Assembly: GCA_004794655.1 (NCBI GenBank) | Contig: SMMW01000576.1 | Location: forward strand, 5,054,501 to 5,118,500 | DNA length: 64,000 bases | Direction: 5' to 3' | From: Marisa cornuarietis | Taxonomy: Eukaryota; Mollusca; Gastropoda; Architaenioglossa; Ampullariidae | Part shown: one piece after another, positions 12,054 to 25,600 of the stretch | How positions within the stretch are numbered: position 1 is the stretch's first letter | How the letters are laid out: each line of letters starts with the position of its first letter | The notes under the pieces: model-generated | The model's input: the letters and a program-made list of their open reading frames with translations, nothing else | What the model was told of the DNA's origin: nothing | The model's database searches: none | Program-made: the position numbers and the translations under genes

Positions 12054-15000
12054 TGAACACGAACACTCGCGCAAACACACACACACACACACATGAACAC
12101 GAACAATCGCGCAAAAACATATATCGCTCAGCACAGATCCTGGTGGTGGCCACCCGTGTGTAGTGATAGCACGTTGAGCAAATTTGGGAATAGACTAGAA
12201 TGTCGAGCGAGAAGGAGCTAAAGAGCGTGTTCTGCCAGCCACAGTACTAGATTCCATGCCTGCACGCCCGTAAAACATTCTCTCGTCTTTTATTTACTTT
12301 TTGCGGAATAATGTGCTTCTTTGTTTTCAGAGACGTGAATCACTTCCTTTTTTTACTTTCGGCAAAGTTTCATTTTCTTGTGCATCCGGCTATGGATAAT
12401 TTATTTTTCGCTTCCTAAACAATCCAGATTTCGACTTACCAACAGGAAGCTATGCAGGACAGACATTTGAACGCAGACAAGCCCTACCGAGTCTCATTGT
12501 GCAATTACTATTATTATTTTCTTCTTCTTCACGGTAACGGACAATAACTCCAGAGGCCCTGATAAAGTTGGCTGTGGGCTGCAGCCACCGCAAGGACCCA
12601 AAGATATTTTCTTTCATCAAAGTCTCAGCAGGCCATGTCTTTGCTCTTAATTTCTGGAGTGTTTGACAGTTCTGACACTGTCTTTGAGGCCGGGCTGTAA
12701 GACACTCGGTGTACTCTCCATTGCAGAACTTGGTGAACACGTGATATTGGACTCTGGAGTGACCTGTTCTCAGTCTTATGACAATTATCTGTTCCTTTCT
12801 CTGCTCCTTGTAAGGCGAGTCTTGGTGCTGTAGTTGGAATGCTGCTGGGACCATCTTTTCTTTTGCTCGTCTTCAATTGTTGTCTTGGCCTCGGTAAGGA
12901 CCGACAAAGCAAGAGTAAAGATGAAGACTGTGTTGTGAGTCCTTTCTATGTTTTCACAAAGCATCTGAGCTGCTGTCCTCAAAACCGTGGCTTCGTCCTT
13001 TTACTTTGTGGAGTACAGTGTACTTTCAATTTCGTTTTCACAAAGCATCTGAGCTGCAGTCCTCAAAGCCTTGGCTTTGGCCTTTTAGTTTGTGGAGTAC
13101 TTTCAATTTCGTTTTCATTTTTAGATCTGTTTCAGTACCCAGAGATGTTGTTTCTGACAATTGGAAAACGATCTCTTTTTCATGAAGGCTGACAACTGTA
13201 GCTGAAGATTTCTTCTTTAACTTGTTGGAAGAGATATGAGTCCTGCTGTTTTATTCTGCGAGTATCTCTGAGAAAGCTGTTTCTCTTTAGTCTAAATTTT
13301 TTGGAGGGGGTGTCTGTTTTCTCTTGTATAGTGGTGACTGGACAGTCTGATCAGTTTTGTATCTTGGACTAGGATCTTGGTGTAGCGTCTGTCCTCCAGA
13401 CTCTACAAACCAGTAACTGAGTTCATGGCATCAGTCAGAGTTGACCTGATGACTTCAGAGATAATTCTCGATTCCACCCAAAGTTTATCCTTTTATAACA
13501 ATTAAAGTCTTTTGGCTCTATTACGCTTATGATAAACTAAAGCACTGAGCTCGAACGGCTTCCAAAGATGCACTTAGAAAGTACTTCTTACTTGTAGTAC
13601 AGCAAACATCCAGTTTATATTGCTGTTATGAACATGTGTTACCACCCCTGAACCTCGAAGTAACGAGGTTGTCGCCCTTGTAGGAGTAGAGATTATCACC
13701 CCTGGAATTGAATGTTGATAGGGGGCGTAGTTTAGAAATTGGAAGAAGAAGCAGACGTGAAAGTCTGGGGAGAAAGAAGAATTTGGGACAGAGGTTGGAA
13801 TTAATAGTAACTGTGTGGATAAATATTAACTGTGTGAAGAAATAGTAACTGTGTGGATAAATAGTAGCTGTGTGGATAAATAGTAACTGTGTGGATTAAT
13901 ATTAACTGTCTGAAGAAATAGTAACTGTGTGGATAAATAGTAACTGTGTGAAGAAATATTAACTTTATGGAGAAAGAGTAACTGTGTGGAGAAATATTAA
14001 CTGTGTGGGTTGTCATTAATAAGCGACTGTGTGGTTCCTCGATTTACTACTTTTCTCAGCTGCTGTGTGATCTCCTGAGAAGATCGTAGAACTGTGTGGA
14101 TTTACCTACTGTGGAATTTTTATTGACTTGATCATTTGTCTGCCGTTAAGACTGTCGGAGTTATTTGGTGGATGTATGCTGTCCGTATGATCAACGCCAG
14201 AAAGCAAGACTGAAAGAGTGGAAATGTTTGCCGTGTCGACCCCCCCACCCCCAACAACAACAGAAGAAGAGAGAACTTGAAGGACTTTAATATAAACTGC
14301 TTGGATACATGTGTAAACTCAGTGTAGAATATTTGTGCTGAACTTTTCTTGTGTTATTTAGTAGAGTATATATTTACGTTCACCCGATTAATAGAAACGT
14401 TCGAGCCCATGTACAGATTTTAGTGATTTGTTGTCTTAAAGAATACGTGTGGAACTCAGTGTTTGCAGGCGTGCTCTGTGTGTGTGTGTGCCTCAACAAT
14501 AGCTAATCATGATGTAACAAAATGGTTGGAAATGGGACATGGCTTTGAGATCGGTGGGTGTAGGTAGTGAGTATATTATAGAAGTAACTGTCAAGCGATG
14601 AATATACCTGTAAGAAGGTGGGTCACTGTCTACGTCTAGTAATAATGAGTCATGCAAACAAATTTCTGATTTCTGGTCTTTAACGTATATTTGTCTTCAT
14701 CCCTCCTTAACCGAAACTGGCTCTAAGAAGACAATCAGAAATTAACGTGGAACGATCAAAATTTATGGCTCTCTGAAAATTTCGCAGAGTCAAGTTAACT
14801 TCAAATGCAATGAAATCTGTTTATACCACTCACTGCTTAGTACAGATAAATACTAATAAATAAAGAACAAATAAGTGATTTTCTTAGAATCTGTAAAGAA
14901 CTAAAGAAAGAGGTTCTGTTTAAACTGTGGAAGATGTGTGGCAGGAAAGCGGGTGGTTCAGCAGCAGTATGAGTGGGTGTTCGGACAGCGCGTGCTGCAA

Positions 15001-15152
15001 TATGCCCAGCAGGACTCCTTCAGCCTTTTGCGCTTCCAGGTGCCTTCGCAGGTGCTGAGAGTTGACTTCGAGGTCAGCTTCTCTGCCGCCAAAGGCATCA
15101 ACCAGCCCGTCAAGACAGTCGTGATGTGAGTGGAAACACATGCACACACGTT

Positions 15153-15209
<57 letters not shown>

Positions 15210-16616
15210 CTCTTTTTAGTTAACGTTTCCCCAGCAACACAAAAGTAAAACTATGCCGCCATTTAAAAAAAAAACAAAGCAAAAACCATAATCATCCAAA
15301 ACTCTATCCAACCAGTACAAGAAACAGCTGAAAACCCATAAACAAGATCAGAACAAAACAAAAACTGAGTTCGTACACTTTTCAGTGTTTAGTATCTTAC
15401 TGTCCCTGTTAAATGTATATACCCTCAAACTCACTTCGTCAGTTAGTGAAAACCCAGAAGGAAAACTATACTACCATCTACAAAAACAAAGCAAAAGTCC
15501 TAACCTTACTCAAAACAGAAACCCAAAACCAAATTCGAATCAAAACCAAAACTGATTTCGTACACTTTCCAATGCATATCTTTCTCTGTGTATGTACCCT
15601 AAGACTATCTTTAAGTATGTATCCGCAAACTATAGTGTCGTTATGTATATACCCTCAGGCTGTAGTATCTCTATGTATGTACCCTCAAAGTGTAGTATTT
15701 CTATGTTTGTACCCTCAGGCTGTAGTATCTCTGTCCAGAGCGCTGCGTCGTGCTGGTATCCCAGTGGTTCACCTGTACGATGAAGCAGTTCCAGGACAGT
15801 TCACGTTGCCTAGCGACCAGCAGACGCACAACATCACCACCAGCGAGAAGACCTGGGTGCTGACCTTAAAGTCCCCAGCGCCCGGTCCTGTCTACCTGCT
15901 GGCCTCCGTGATCAACCCAATGGAGGATGTTGTTCAAGCGGTCAGTGATTCATTTGCTGTTGGCTTGAGCTGGGACTTCAGTCCGACTACCGCAGCTGTG
16001 CTCATGTTCCTAAAGACTGTTCTTAACTAAGTAAAGAACATAAACTTCTAAGTAATGCTTTAAAAAGACCTGTTTTGTTGGCAAAGGTATTGGCAATGTG
16101 TTGGCTTAAAAAGATAAGACATACCTTAATAAAGTTGCTACTGTTCCAATTTCCCGAACATTACTCCCAAAACCGTTGGTCTCCTGTGACCTTCCCACAA
16201 ATAACTTGGTCAAACGTTTGACGACATTTGTCCCGTTAAGAAGGGTCTTTATTTATTAAACGGGGGGGGGGGGGTTAAAGATGCACACGCGTGCGCGTGC
16301 GTGCGTGAATGCGTGTCCGCGCGCGTTCCTACACTTCTGATAAAAGGGATCATCAACAGGGATCTGTTTAGGCGATGTTTTGAAAGCATTTTTGCTGTGG
16401 CCTGCTTGTATCAACTCGAAGGACTGAAAGCTGTGCTATCCTCGCGTGCAGCTCCGCTGGGGGAAGCCTTTAGGTGGCGACTACATCATGGACGTTCGCG
16501 CCGTGTATACAGTACTGACTGGCATTGTGCCACTCGACACGCGTGGGATAAACAGTCACATTCTTACTAAAGGGGAAACAGTCACATACAGGTATTACCT
16601 GTCTGTCTGAGTTCAT

Positions 16617-16665
<49 letters not shown>

Positions 16666-19600
16666 TGTCTGCTTATATGTCCGTTTGTCTGTGTTTCCCT
16701 TGTGTGTTTGTCTGTCTGGCTCACGACTGTTTACTATTCTAGGAACCTCGTTAGTTTTTCTCCAAAAGTTTGCCAAAGGAGATGCATGTGTTAATATTAC
16801 ATATGATAGACTACACATGAGTTATTATGGGTTTTTTTTCGATCTCTCTCTCTTGCTGTCTCATTTAATTTAGCTGTTCTTTGTTCGTGAGTAAATTACT
16901 ATACATCAAATTAAAAATGCTATGTACCCCAGTTTCGATTGGGCGTCTCATATCACGGAAACGTTTGATGACAGGATGTCCCTCCCCTTTGTCTTCCTTT
17001 TACGAGGTGTGTCTGAAAACTAAAATACTGGTGTCACAAAAAATTTATTTCAATTCAAAACAACAAACTCGATGGTTTCCCCTTTAAAGTAATTTCCCTC
17101 TAGTCTAATGCACTTTTCCACCCTTCTCTGCCATGCTTCTGTGCACTGCTGGAAAGATTCTTCTAATATTCCCCTTCAGCTCCGTCGTTGAGGTCCTATT
17201 GAAGGCCTCTATGCCCTCAAAACAGGTCCCCCTTGGGGAAAAGGAAAAATTATCATAGAGCAACATCAAACGAATAGGGGTGTTGTTTCAGTACGGCGAT
17301 GTTCTTCTCGGCCAGGAACTGCCGGATGCTCAGGGCGATCTTGCTCCATATGACTTTTCTCTCTTCTCCAAGTTCGAAGGGATTACCAAGGGGACACGTT
17401 TTGAAGGCGTGGAAACTATCAAGAGGGTCGTAACGACGGAGATAAAGATGCTTGTCAGTGCACAGAAGCATGACAGAAAAGGATGAAAACGTGTATTAGA
17501 CTCGATGGGGGTTACTTTGAAGGGGAAATCATAGAGTTTGCTGTTTGGAATTGAAATGAATTGTTTGTGACACCATCTGTTACTTTTCAAACACCTCGTA
17601 ATCTTTCTGTTCCTTCTCTTCCTCCGATATAAATGCTAAGCAGTAGTGTATCTATATATTTAGCTTGACAGTGCCAGCCTTTGCTATGGAGTATGAACTT
17701 GCTGTCAACAACTGCACGGCTGACACAGGGGACAGCTGTCCTGTCATCATGTCAGTCTCCGACACGCTGTCTGGTGACGGAAGTGTGTCAGCCTCCGTAA
17801 ACTGCAGTGCGCATGCTCAGCCTTGTCATTTGAGAGTGGTCTCCCCTACTACAGATGGTGATAGCTACGTTACCTTTTTATTTGACAACACGACTGGAAT
17901 GGAAAATGTTACTTTTACGATTGATTATAAATTTCAAGGTGAGTGATCGACTGACTGATGGATAGCAGTCCTCGCGAAAGAGTTTCTTTTTAATTGTTTT
18001 CCGCGTTTCAGTTAATTTTACAAGTTCCAAAATCACTTAAATTTTAAACTCATAAACTCTTTCCAACTACTAACTTATCTCTTAGTATAAGGCATCTGTT
18101 ACATTTTTCCTAATAACATGCATCACAAAGAAATGAAGACTGTTTCTGAAAATTGTTGAATGTTACTGAAAGTAGCCCTCTTTTTTTCTAACCGCTTCTT
18201 ACATGTGTCCTGCTAAACATGGTAAGACTGCCAGACTGAAGGCACGACCTATGACCTCCATAGCATGATGCTGACGTTTGGCAATGATGTCGAGAGCGCA
18301 GCCAATGGATGGCACAAGAGAACAGCGCGAGACAACTCTACCAGATTCTCGTTGGGCCTCGGGCCGGACGATGACTACAGGGCGTGTCTGAACGTTGGAA
18401 GGCTGGGTCGCATTAGTACACCAACGGTACGTGCTTTGAAGGATGTTCGTTGTTTCTACTCAGTCTTCAGTTGTTGTTTTTTTCTTGAAAACAATGTTAG
18501 TAATATTTTATTATTCTCGATTAAGGCTGACCACAGGGACGTTCTCCCTTCTTCCGAATGTCAGGTCAGACTGGTCACCTTGGGTGGATTTCATAGGCGG
18601 TCTTAACTTGACTTAAGACTGCAGTTAAGCTAAGCAAGCTGTCTTAGCCTAAGACGCCTAAAACGCGCGTTGCACAGGCCGTCTTAACTCCTTAAGCTAG
18701 CCGTCTCAGTCTTAAAATTTAAGACTGCTACCCTGCTGGCCTAATGTCTTGCTTAACCGAGACGGGCTACTTACGCATGCGCACACGGCAGTTTCCAAAG
18801 TAACAATGGCGCTTGATTGTGTTGTTTACCGACTTACCCTGCGTCGGCAATTGAGAGGGGACAGGATCTTCAGGGATCGATCAAATCCGTTTGAAATATG
18901 TGATGACGTAGAGTTGTTTGATCGTTTTCGGTTCCGTCGAGAATTAGAACTGACCTGGCGGACATGGTGGCAAATGATATCGACCACCCTTTTCAACGAA
19001 AGGCTCTATTCCGCCTTTGTTGCAGGTAAGACTTTGTCACCACTACATAACATTAATCTACCTCTTACGTCATTATAAATAATAATAATAATAATATATA
19101 CAGTCGTTTTCAGGATCTTTTTTCACATTATCGCTCACTCTACCACGTCCTCGATTTCTTAAGCGTAACATCGAATGGCGCCCACTATATTAGATGTCAC
19201 TGTACTCAAGTAACACAAACACAAATAAAGTAGCAGACCACCGAAAAGGTCAGGTATAGCAGAGACTTTAAAGCGTCTCTGGGTATAGTTAGATATAACA
19301 TGTGTTTATTAATTTGACAGGCAGTTCCTTGCAGTATATGTCTCACATTGTAAAATGCAGCTCAAAAGGTAAATAATCATAATAGGTTTATGTTCACATT
19401 CGTCCTTTTTAACAAAAAATGACCAGTTACATTTAGATGTGAGTGACAGAAATATATAAATCATGGAGGTCAATAACATTTCCTATCTCCTATGAATGCT
19501 TATAGTTGTTCACAAAACTTGTTTGTGTTTTGTCTTTTACAGGTGATGGTGGCATTAGGATTTTATGCAACAGGCACAATGCAGGTTGTAGTTGCTGACA

Positions 19601-22600
19601 TTTTTTGCATTGCCAAAGCCACAATCAGCTGAATAATTACAAGAGTGTCTGCTGCCTTTGCAACGTGCCTAGCTGAATATGTGAGCCTTCCAGCTGAGTA
19701 GGGGTATGTCTTAAGAACTTTTAACACAAGTGTTACGAACAGCAAATTGTATACTTTAAGAGATTGTCATACATTTAAGAAAAAGTTTTATAATGACTGA
19801 TGCTTAACAACTTGGGCAAGAGCTGTGTGTGTTGGGGGTAGGGCGGCCATGTGTGTGTGTGAGTTGTACTAGTAGTTGACAAATTAATAACGGCAGTAAA
19901 ACAATAAATAGCAAGTCAAGTTTCTAACTGAAAGGTCACAATATTTTTTATTCAGTTTGATTTTGGCTAAATAGCAACATCCAGCTCAATCGGTTTCTCA
20001 ACACTTGAAGCAGCCTGCATTACCAATTCATTTTCCAACCTCTTCAGTTCATAATATATTTTCATCTGTGACAGCCTAGCATTTGTCTGTAACAGCTTAT
20101 GATTTGTCAGCTAAGTCTGTGCCAGGTTTATCTTGATGTCAATCAATTGCGATTCTTTTTTAACACAATCAAGTTTGCCATACAAGAGCTGCAAAGTTTT
20201 TCTGTCTTTTATGTTTGTTGTGCATTCTTTTGCATCATCAGGTTTTTTTTCTTTTTTTCTTCAGGCGACCAAGTAGACTGGAAATCTGGCTGCTTGGTAC
20301 ATCACCAGGTGTGTTTGAGCTACTGGGAACAACACTGTCTGAGAGTCAAGTAGATTTTGATGTAAATTCTTCAGAACTGTGCAGCTGTGTAGGCCTAAGC
20401 CGCTTTGATGGGTTTGAATATTGCTGTCTGGCTCTCAGTGGTGTTGATGCTGCACAAAAAATTAATTATTTTTGAAAACAATTGATTCACAACACAACTT
20501 GGGAGCACTGAGTACTTACCATCACATTAGGTTATATAAAGGTATTGCTTGAATTACTTTTCTGTGTACAGTTTCTTTCAATATAAACCGGTTATTATGT
20601 TGCTTGTTATTCTTTGTGTTGCCAAGTGACTAGTAAAAAACAGTAATTTTGATATTTATCATTTTCTGCTGGCGGGACTGTGATGGACGTCTTTCTCTTC
20701 TTCAGAGTTAATTTTCAACGAGGGACCTAGATCTGAAAACATCAAGAAGATTAATCATCATAAAACTATTAAAACTCCTCCTTCACCTGAAAAAGATTTG
20801 ACAAATCTAGAAAATCTGCCCTCTACCTTCATGTATGGTTCATACATCCCAATAAGTTTATATTACACAATAACAAAATATATCTTCAGAACAATTGTTT
20901 TATCAGGTTTCCCCTGACAATTCTTACATGCAACATCTTTCACCACAGAGGTCACTTGATGAATGGGGATGTTATTCTCACAGTCTGCACAATCGAAATA
21001 TTGGACAATCTAGATTAGTGCATGTCAAGACTATTAAATGAATATTATATAATGATTCTATGTGATACTGTGTATTTTTACACTGGATGAAAACCATATT
21101 AGCCATTTTCCCTGGACCCAGATATAGCCATTTCAGAACTTCATGATATATTACATGCAATTTTCAAGAATGTAGAAACTGCACATCTGTGTCATTCAGA
21201 TGAGTGTCTACTGGAATTTCAGCTGTAGAACACTGGTACTGTAACACATGTGTCTTGGACTTGTATGTTAAAGCTCGTTAAATGCCCAAACTGACTATTG
21301 GTGTAAGGACAAATGTGCTGTGTACACCTTTCAAATCATATCATCATCTGTGTTTGGCACTTAAACAATGTTTTATTTTAAGCCAGCTATATGTATGTAG
21401 CTGCCCTCTCTGTCTCATCACACTACACCTATAAACTGCTGGACATGCTGTTCACTTCTGGGTTGGATTTTATTGGTTTATTTGTATACAAATAGTGCAG
21501 AGATGTTTTGGGTTGAGTGTGCAAGTAGGAATTACAGGACAGAATGAGTTGTGCAACATTAACACACTTTATGATTTAATGTTTCACACTAAAGTACAAA
21601 AACCTTGGCTGCTTCTCCTAAATATTTCATATTTTGTTTTAAATTACCATCATGAATATCTATGTGACGTAAAGTACATTTTTTTAAATTCCCATTTGAA
21701 AACATCCTCTGAAATGTTAAACTCATTGTTGTATGTTATGCATGAAAATAATAAATTTATACTTTACCCAAAGCATTCCCACTATTGAGTTATGAGATTG
21801 AACTGGAGTGTTCTATATAAGTATTCAATTGTACCTCCTGTATATGTTAATATTATTGTTGTATTACTCACCACTATCATAAATAATCTCTGGTGGAACT
21901 AGCGTAAATGATTCACCACCTATGACGAATAGGAAATGTTTGAATCGTGTGAGCAGTATAGCTAATTATTTTAAATAAATGCATTTCGGATGGAAATTCT
22001 TATTATCAAACAGGCTGTCGTGTGCGCCTTTGGATTTGCATTTGTATTCTCTTTCTACGAATGGCACAGACGTGAAAAAGGAAGTTACACAGGTAAACAA
22101 AATGACTAACCTTCGACGTTTATGCCGTCCACCACTTCTGCACAATCGCCTTCTAAAATATTGATCACCTTATCCATCCACCACTGACGATAGCGGCTGG
22201 AAAAGCCTCTTCCTTTCCCTGGTCACCTCCTCTATTAGTATCATTATTTCGCTGTCTCTCCTCCTTTGTTTCAGTCATATATCGTACGCGAGTGACTTTC
22301 GCGGTTATGCACCAACGATGTCGCGCAGTTTTCATTGGTTGAATATACGGTTGGCAAGGGAAGCCTCGGAAAGTCCTCGGAAGAATCTATTTATATCGCT
22401 GACCTCGACCTTCGTACAGACTTGACCTATTTCTCAGCTAAGCAAGTGGTTGGGCACGCTCATGCAACAGGATATAAGATCGCGACTTAGCCAAGACGAA
22501 AAACGAGTTAAGCATGTCATCTTAAGACGAAAACTTAAGACCGCCTATGAAATCCACCCCCTGTCTTCCAGTAGTTCGTCTTGGCCTTTTCATAATATTT

Positions 22601-25600
22601 TAGGTGTCATTTTCTAAAGATCTGTAGAGGTTAGTTTTCTTTCTTTAGGTAGCTTACTCTAGCAGGTTCACGTGACTTTACAGTAAGTTACCGATCGTGT
22701 CACATTACGCTTTCCTTCCAGAGCGAAGACTTCGCCTTCGATGTGGACTTTGCCTTGTGGTCTGTAGATGGCACTGTTCAGCCGATTGTAGTTATGGTGC
22801 CGGACGACGCGACCCATGTTCGAACCCTGACCCTGCAGGAAACTGTGGACACTGGTGGCATGCTGTACGTGCAACTGCAGTTGATGACAGAAGAGGTGAG
22901 GCCGTGGCCGCAGAAACACGACGTCTCTATACATTCACTAGCATTTCTCTCATTATCTTTAGGATTTCCTAAATGAGTACAAACTAAATCCATCTGAGTG
23001 TCGAAGAGAACATTCAGAAACAGCACATTGTCTCCTGGTCTGTTTTCTTTTACCGAGGATGGCATCTTTTCTCTTCGAATTCCCCTCATGCAGACGACGC
23101 TATTAAATTTTTTAGAAATACTTCTCTTTCGTCACTTCCTGTTTTCTCGATGAATCCAGGTGTGATTAAGAGAAAAACATTAAAACAATATTTCTAGTGC
23201 CTCTTCGTCATACAATTTCACCGGAATATGTTTTTGCTCTATTTCCAGCGATTTTCGCTGAGCGCTCGTGTTGTCCTTTAACATTTATACACAAGGAACA
23301 GTTAAACGCCTTTCTTTTGCTTCCTTTATCTATGGTCACTGCAGTGATTTGAGGACATAGCTTATCTTCCTGGTCTGAGCATCTTTCATTAACTCGATAG
23401 TTGTTCATATGTAATCGTACGCACCAGGAGGTCACGGTTAGATTAAGCGTGGGCGTCTTGTGCATCTAGATTCCACAAAATTTAATTTTACTTACCGTAC
23501 GAAACTGTAACTAGGGCTCGCGGCTAAGGGGCCCAGCCTTGGTCAGTGAATCTTTTTTCTTTTCTTTTAAATAAATATCTAGGGAAAAAACACCATAGCA
23601 TTACACGTGGAGAAGTCGAGTTTCAAATCTGCAGTGTAGTATTCCTAGGACTGGTGGAGAAGTGAAGTGGGATACTGGGATGGCACAGCAGTGGGACTGG
23701 GGAGAGAGATGTAGTCAGCACTGTCATGTCATCAGTGCTATCATCCTCACTTCACACTGAATGCGCCTGGTGTGGGAAAACCACTAGACATCGATTAACT
23801 ATCCAGCAATGCCAGTCTAGAACAGGGGTGGGTAACCTTTTTCTCCACCAAGGGCCATTTGGATATTTGTGACATCATGAACATCAGGAACAAACAAAAT
23901 TATAAACTTGAAAGTTTTACCTGCTATATTTGGTCAAGCCGTAGTTAACATTTTTGCAACATGTACAATCCTCTCCTGTGGGCACCTCTGTGTATAGAGA
24001 AGAAGCCCTCGCCACCTGCTGATACACGACTGCACTTGCAGGTTCCTAAGTGGCGAGGGACAGTGCACCTGTGCACCATGCCCCGGCGGCTGCCCTACAA
24101 CAGTAGTCTGGACAACTGCCCCGACGGTCTGCACCTGGCTGTGAACGACTCCTATGTATCTACTTCCTCCTTCCTGCCTTTTCCGAGCACAGGTGTTTGG
24201 TACCTGGCGCTGCGGAGTCAGTGTTTTGCCGACGGGTAAGTCGTTGAATGGTTAGGGTTTTTTACTGCCTTCCTTCCTTGTCTTTGTTTAGTTCCTTCTT
24301 TTCGTCCCTTCTTCTTTCCTCTTCACTTCTCTTCTTCCTCCGATTTCCTTGTACACGTAGGCGAGGTCAGCGAGGCAGCCGTTGGTGACCCTCCATTAAG
24401 ACCCGTGATAATTCTGTTGATGTGTCATGTTACCTGGCAGAAGACCTGAGCTATGCAGCATAGTCCCTATGGTCAACGTGTCCTTGAAGCTAACACAGTG
24501 CAGCTTTGGGCAGTGCGGTCAGTTTGGTCAGTGCCAACTTTTCTCAGAAGCTACCACAGTCTTCTCCGCGTGTGTCTGCCAGGCCGGTAGGTGTCACTTC
24601 GTGCTAAGTGAATAGCTTGACCATTAATACATTTTGATATCTCCTTGATAATTTTCCTTTTTTAATAATTTCAAAAATAGTTTATTAAATGGCTATAAAT
24701 GACATGATGAAGCAAAGACTGTAATTTTAGAATCGTAAGGGGAAGAACAGATTCATATTCATCTTACTGCATCAGATCTCTTTTTTAAACGGTATTGTAA
24801 ACGACAAGCTGAAAACAAGTAGTCGAGTGGTTACATAGTATTATAGTGTCTTCTCGAGTCATCTCATTTGTCGTTAAAAAAGCCAGGAGATACTTGCCCA
24901 TAATTGTCTACCCGTATACCCGAACCTGTTTCTGTAATAATGATCGTGTCAGTGTCAAACATACGCCGTCGGTGAATAATTAGTAAGTGGGCAATCCTCG
25001 AGGACAAATCATTGGATTGGAGTTTTCTGAACACAAGAAATCTCGAAGAAACCTTTCGGCTGCAACGGTGATGTGTCAGCCAAACTTTTCAGTCCTTTCT
25101 CCGGACAAAGGAGGTGAAAATTGAGAACAGCTTTAAGGGATCCCCTTTTGCCATAAGAAATACTGGCTAGTATGAGAAAGAAAGAAAAACAAAGATAGTT
25201 GAAAGATATCTTTTCATCTGTAAATCTATCGACCGCCATTTTGACTTCCACCTATCAACCACCACCACTATCATCACCACCGTTATCATCGTCGTCGTAA
25301 AAGTGATTAAGTAATTAATAAAATAATAAAGAAATAAAATGTTATAGAACGAGCTGTGTCACGAATAAATCACACAAGTGGCTAGGAAGGAAGTTCCACG
25401 TGTGACAGGTTACCGAGGGATGACTTGCAGCGACGCCACGTACGGCCTCAGCAAGGGAGAGCAACTACAAGCCGTGTACCTTCTGACCTTGAGCAATTTG
25501 TTCTTCCTACCAGCCATCCTGTTGGCCCTGCACCGACGATTCTTCACACTAGCTGCCATCTTTACTTTCACTTTCTTCTTTTCCACCGTAAGCTGACTTC

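Larger units (their letters stand above)
9981..14944. other. First intron of the PGAP6-like gene: repeats and transposon debris
   Basis: This 5-kb intron carries a SINE copy (10185-10366), AC microsatellites, a minus-strand LINE fragment (12440-13140) and an 18-bp minisatellite (13804-14009). The open frame on the minus strand near 11480-11082 has no recognisable motif and no supporting splice sites. I see no independent gene. Confidence 0.5.

Noticed and set aside
13804..14009. Repeat array considered as a CRISPR array
   Set aside because: Units are contiguous with no unique spacers, and the host is a eukaryote. It is a minisatellite.
18265..18606. 113-codon ORF taken as one exon
   Set aside because: Only 18227-18426 is PGAP6-like exon 5. 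After the GTACGT donor at 18427 the frame reads intron and then the Harbinger end.
25009..25251. 80-codon minus-strand ORF
   Set aside because: No motif, lies in an intron of the PGAP6-like gene, and no partner exons were found.
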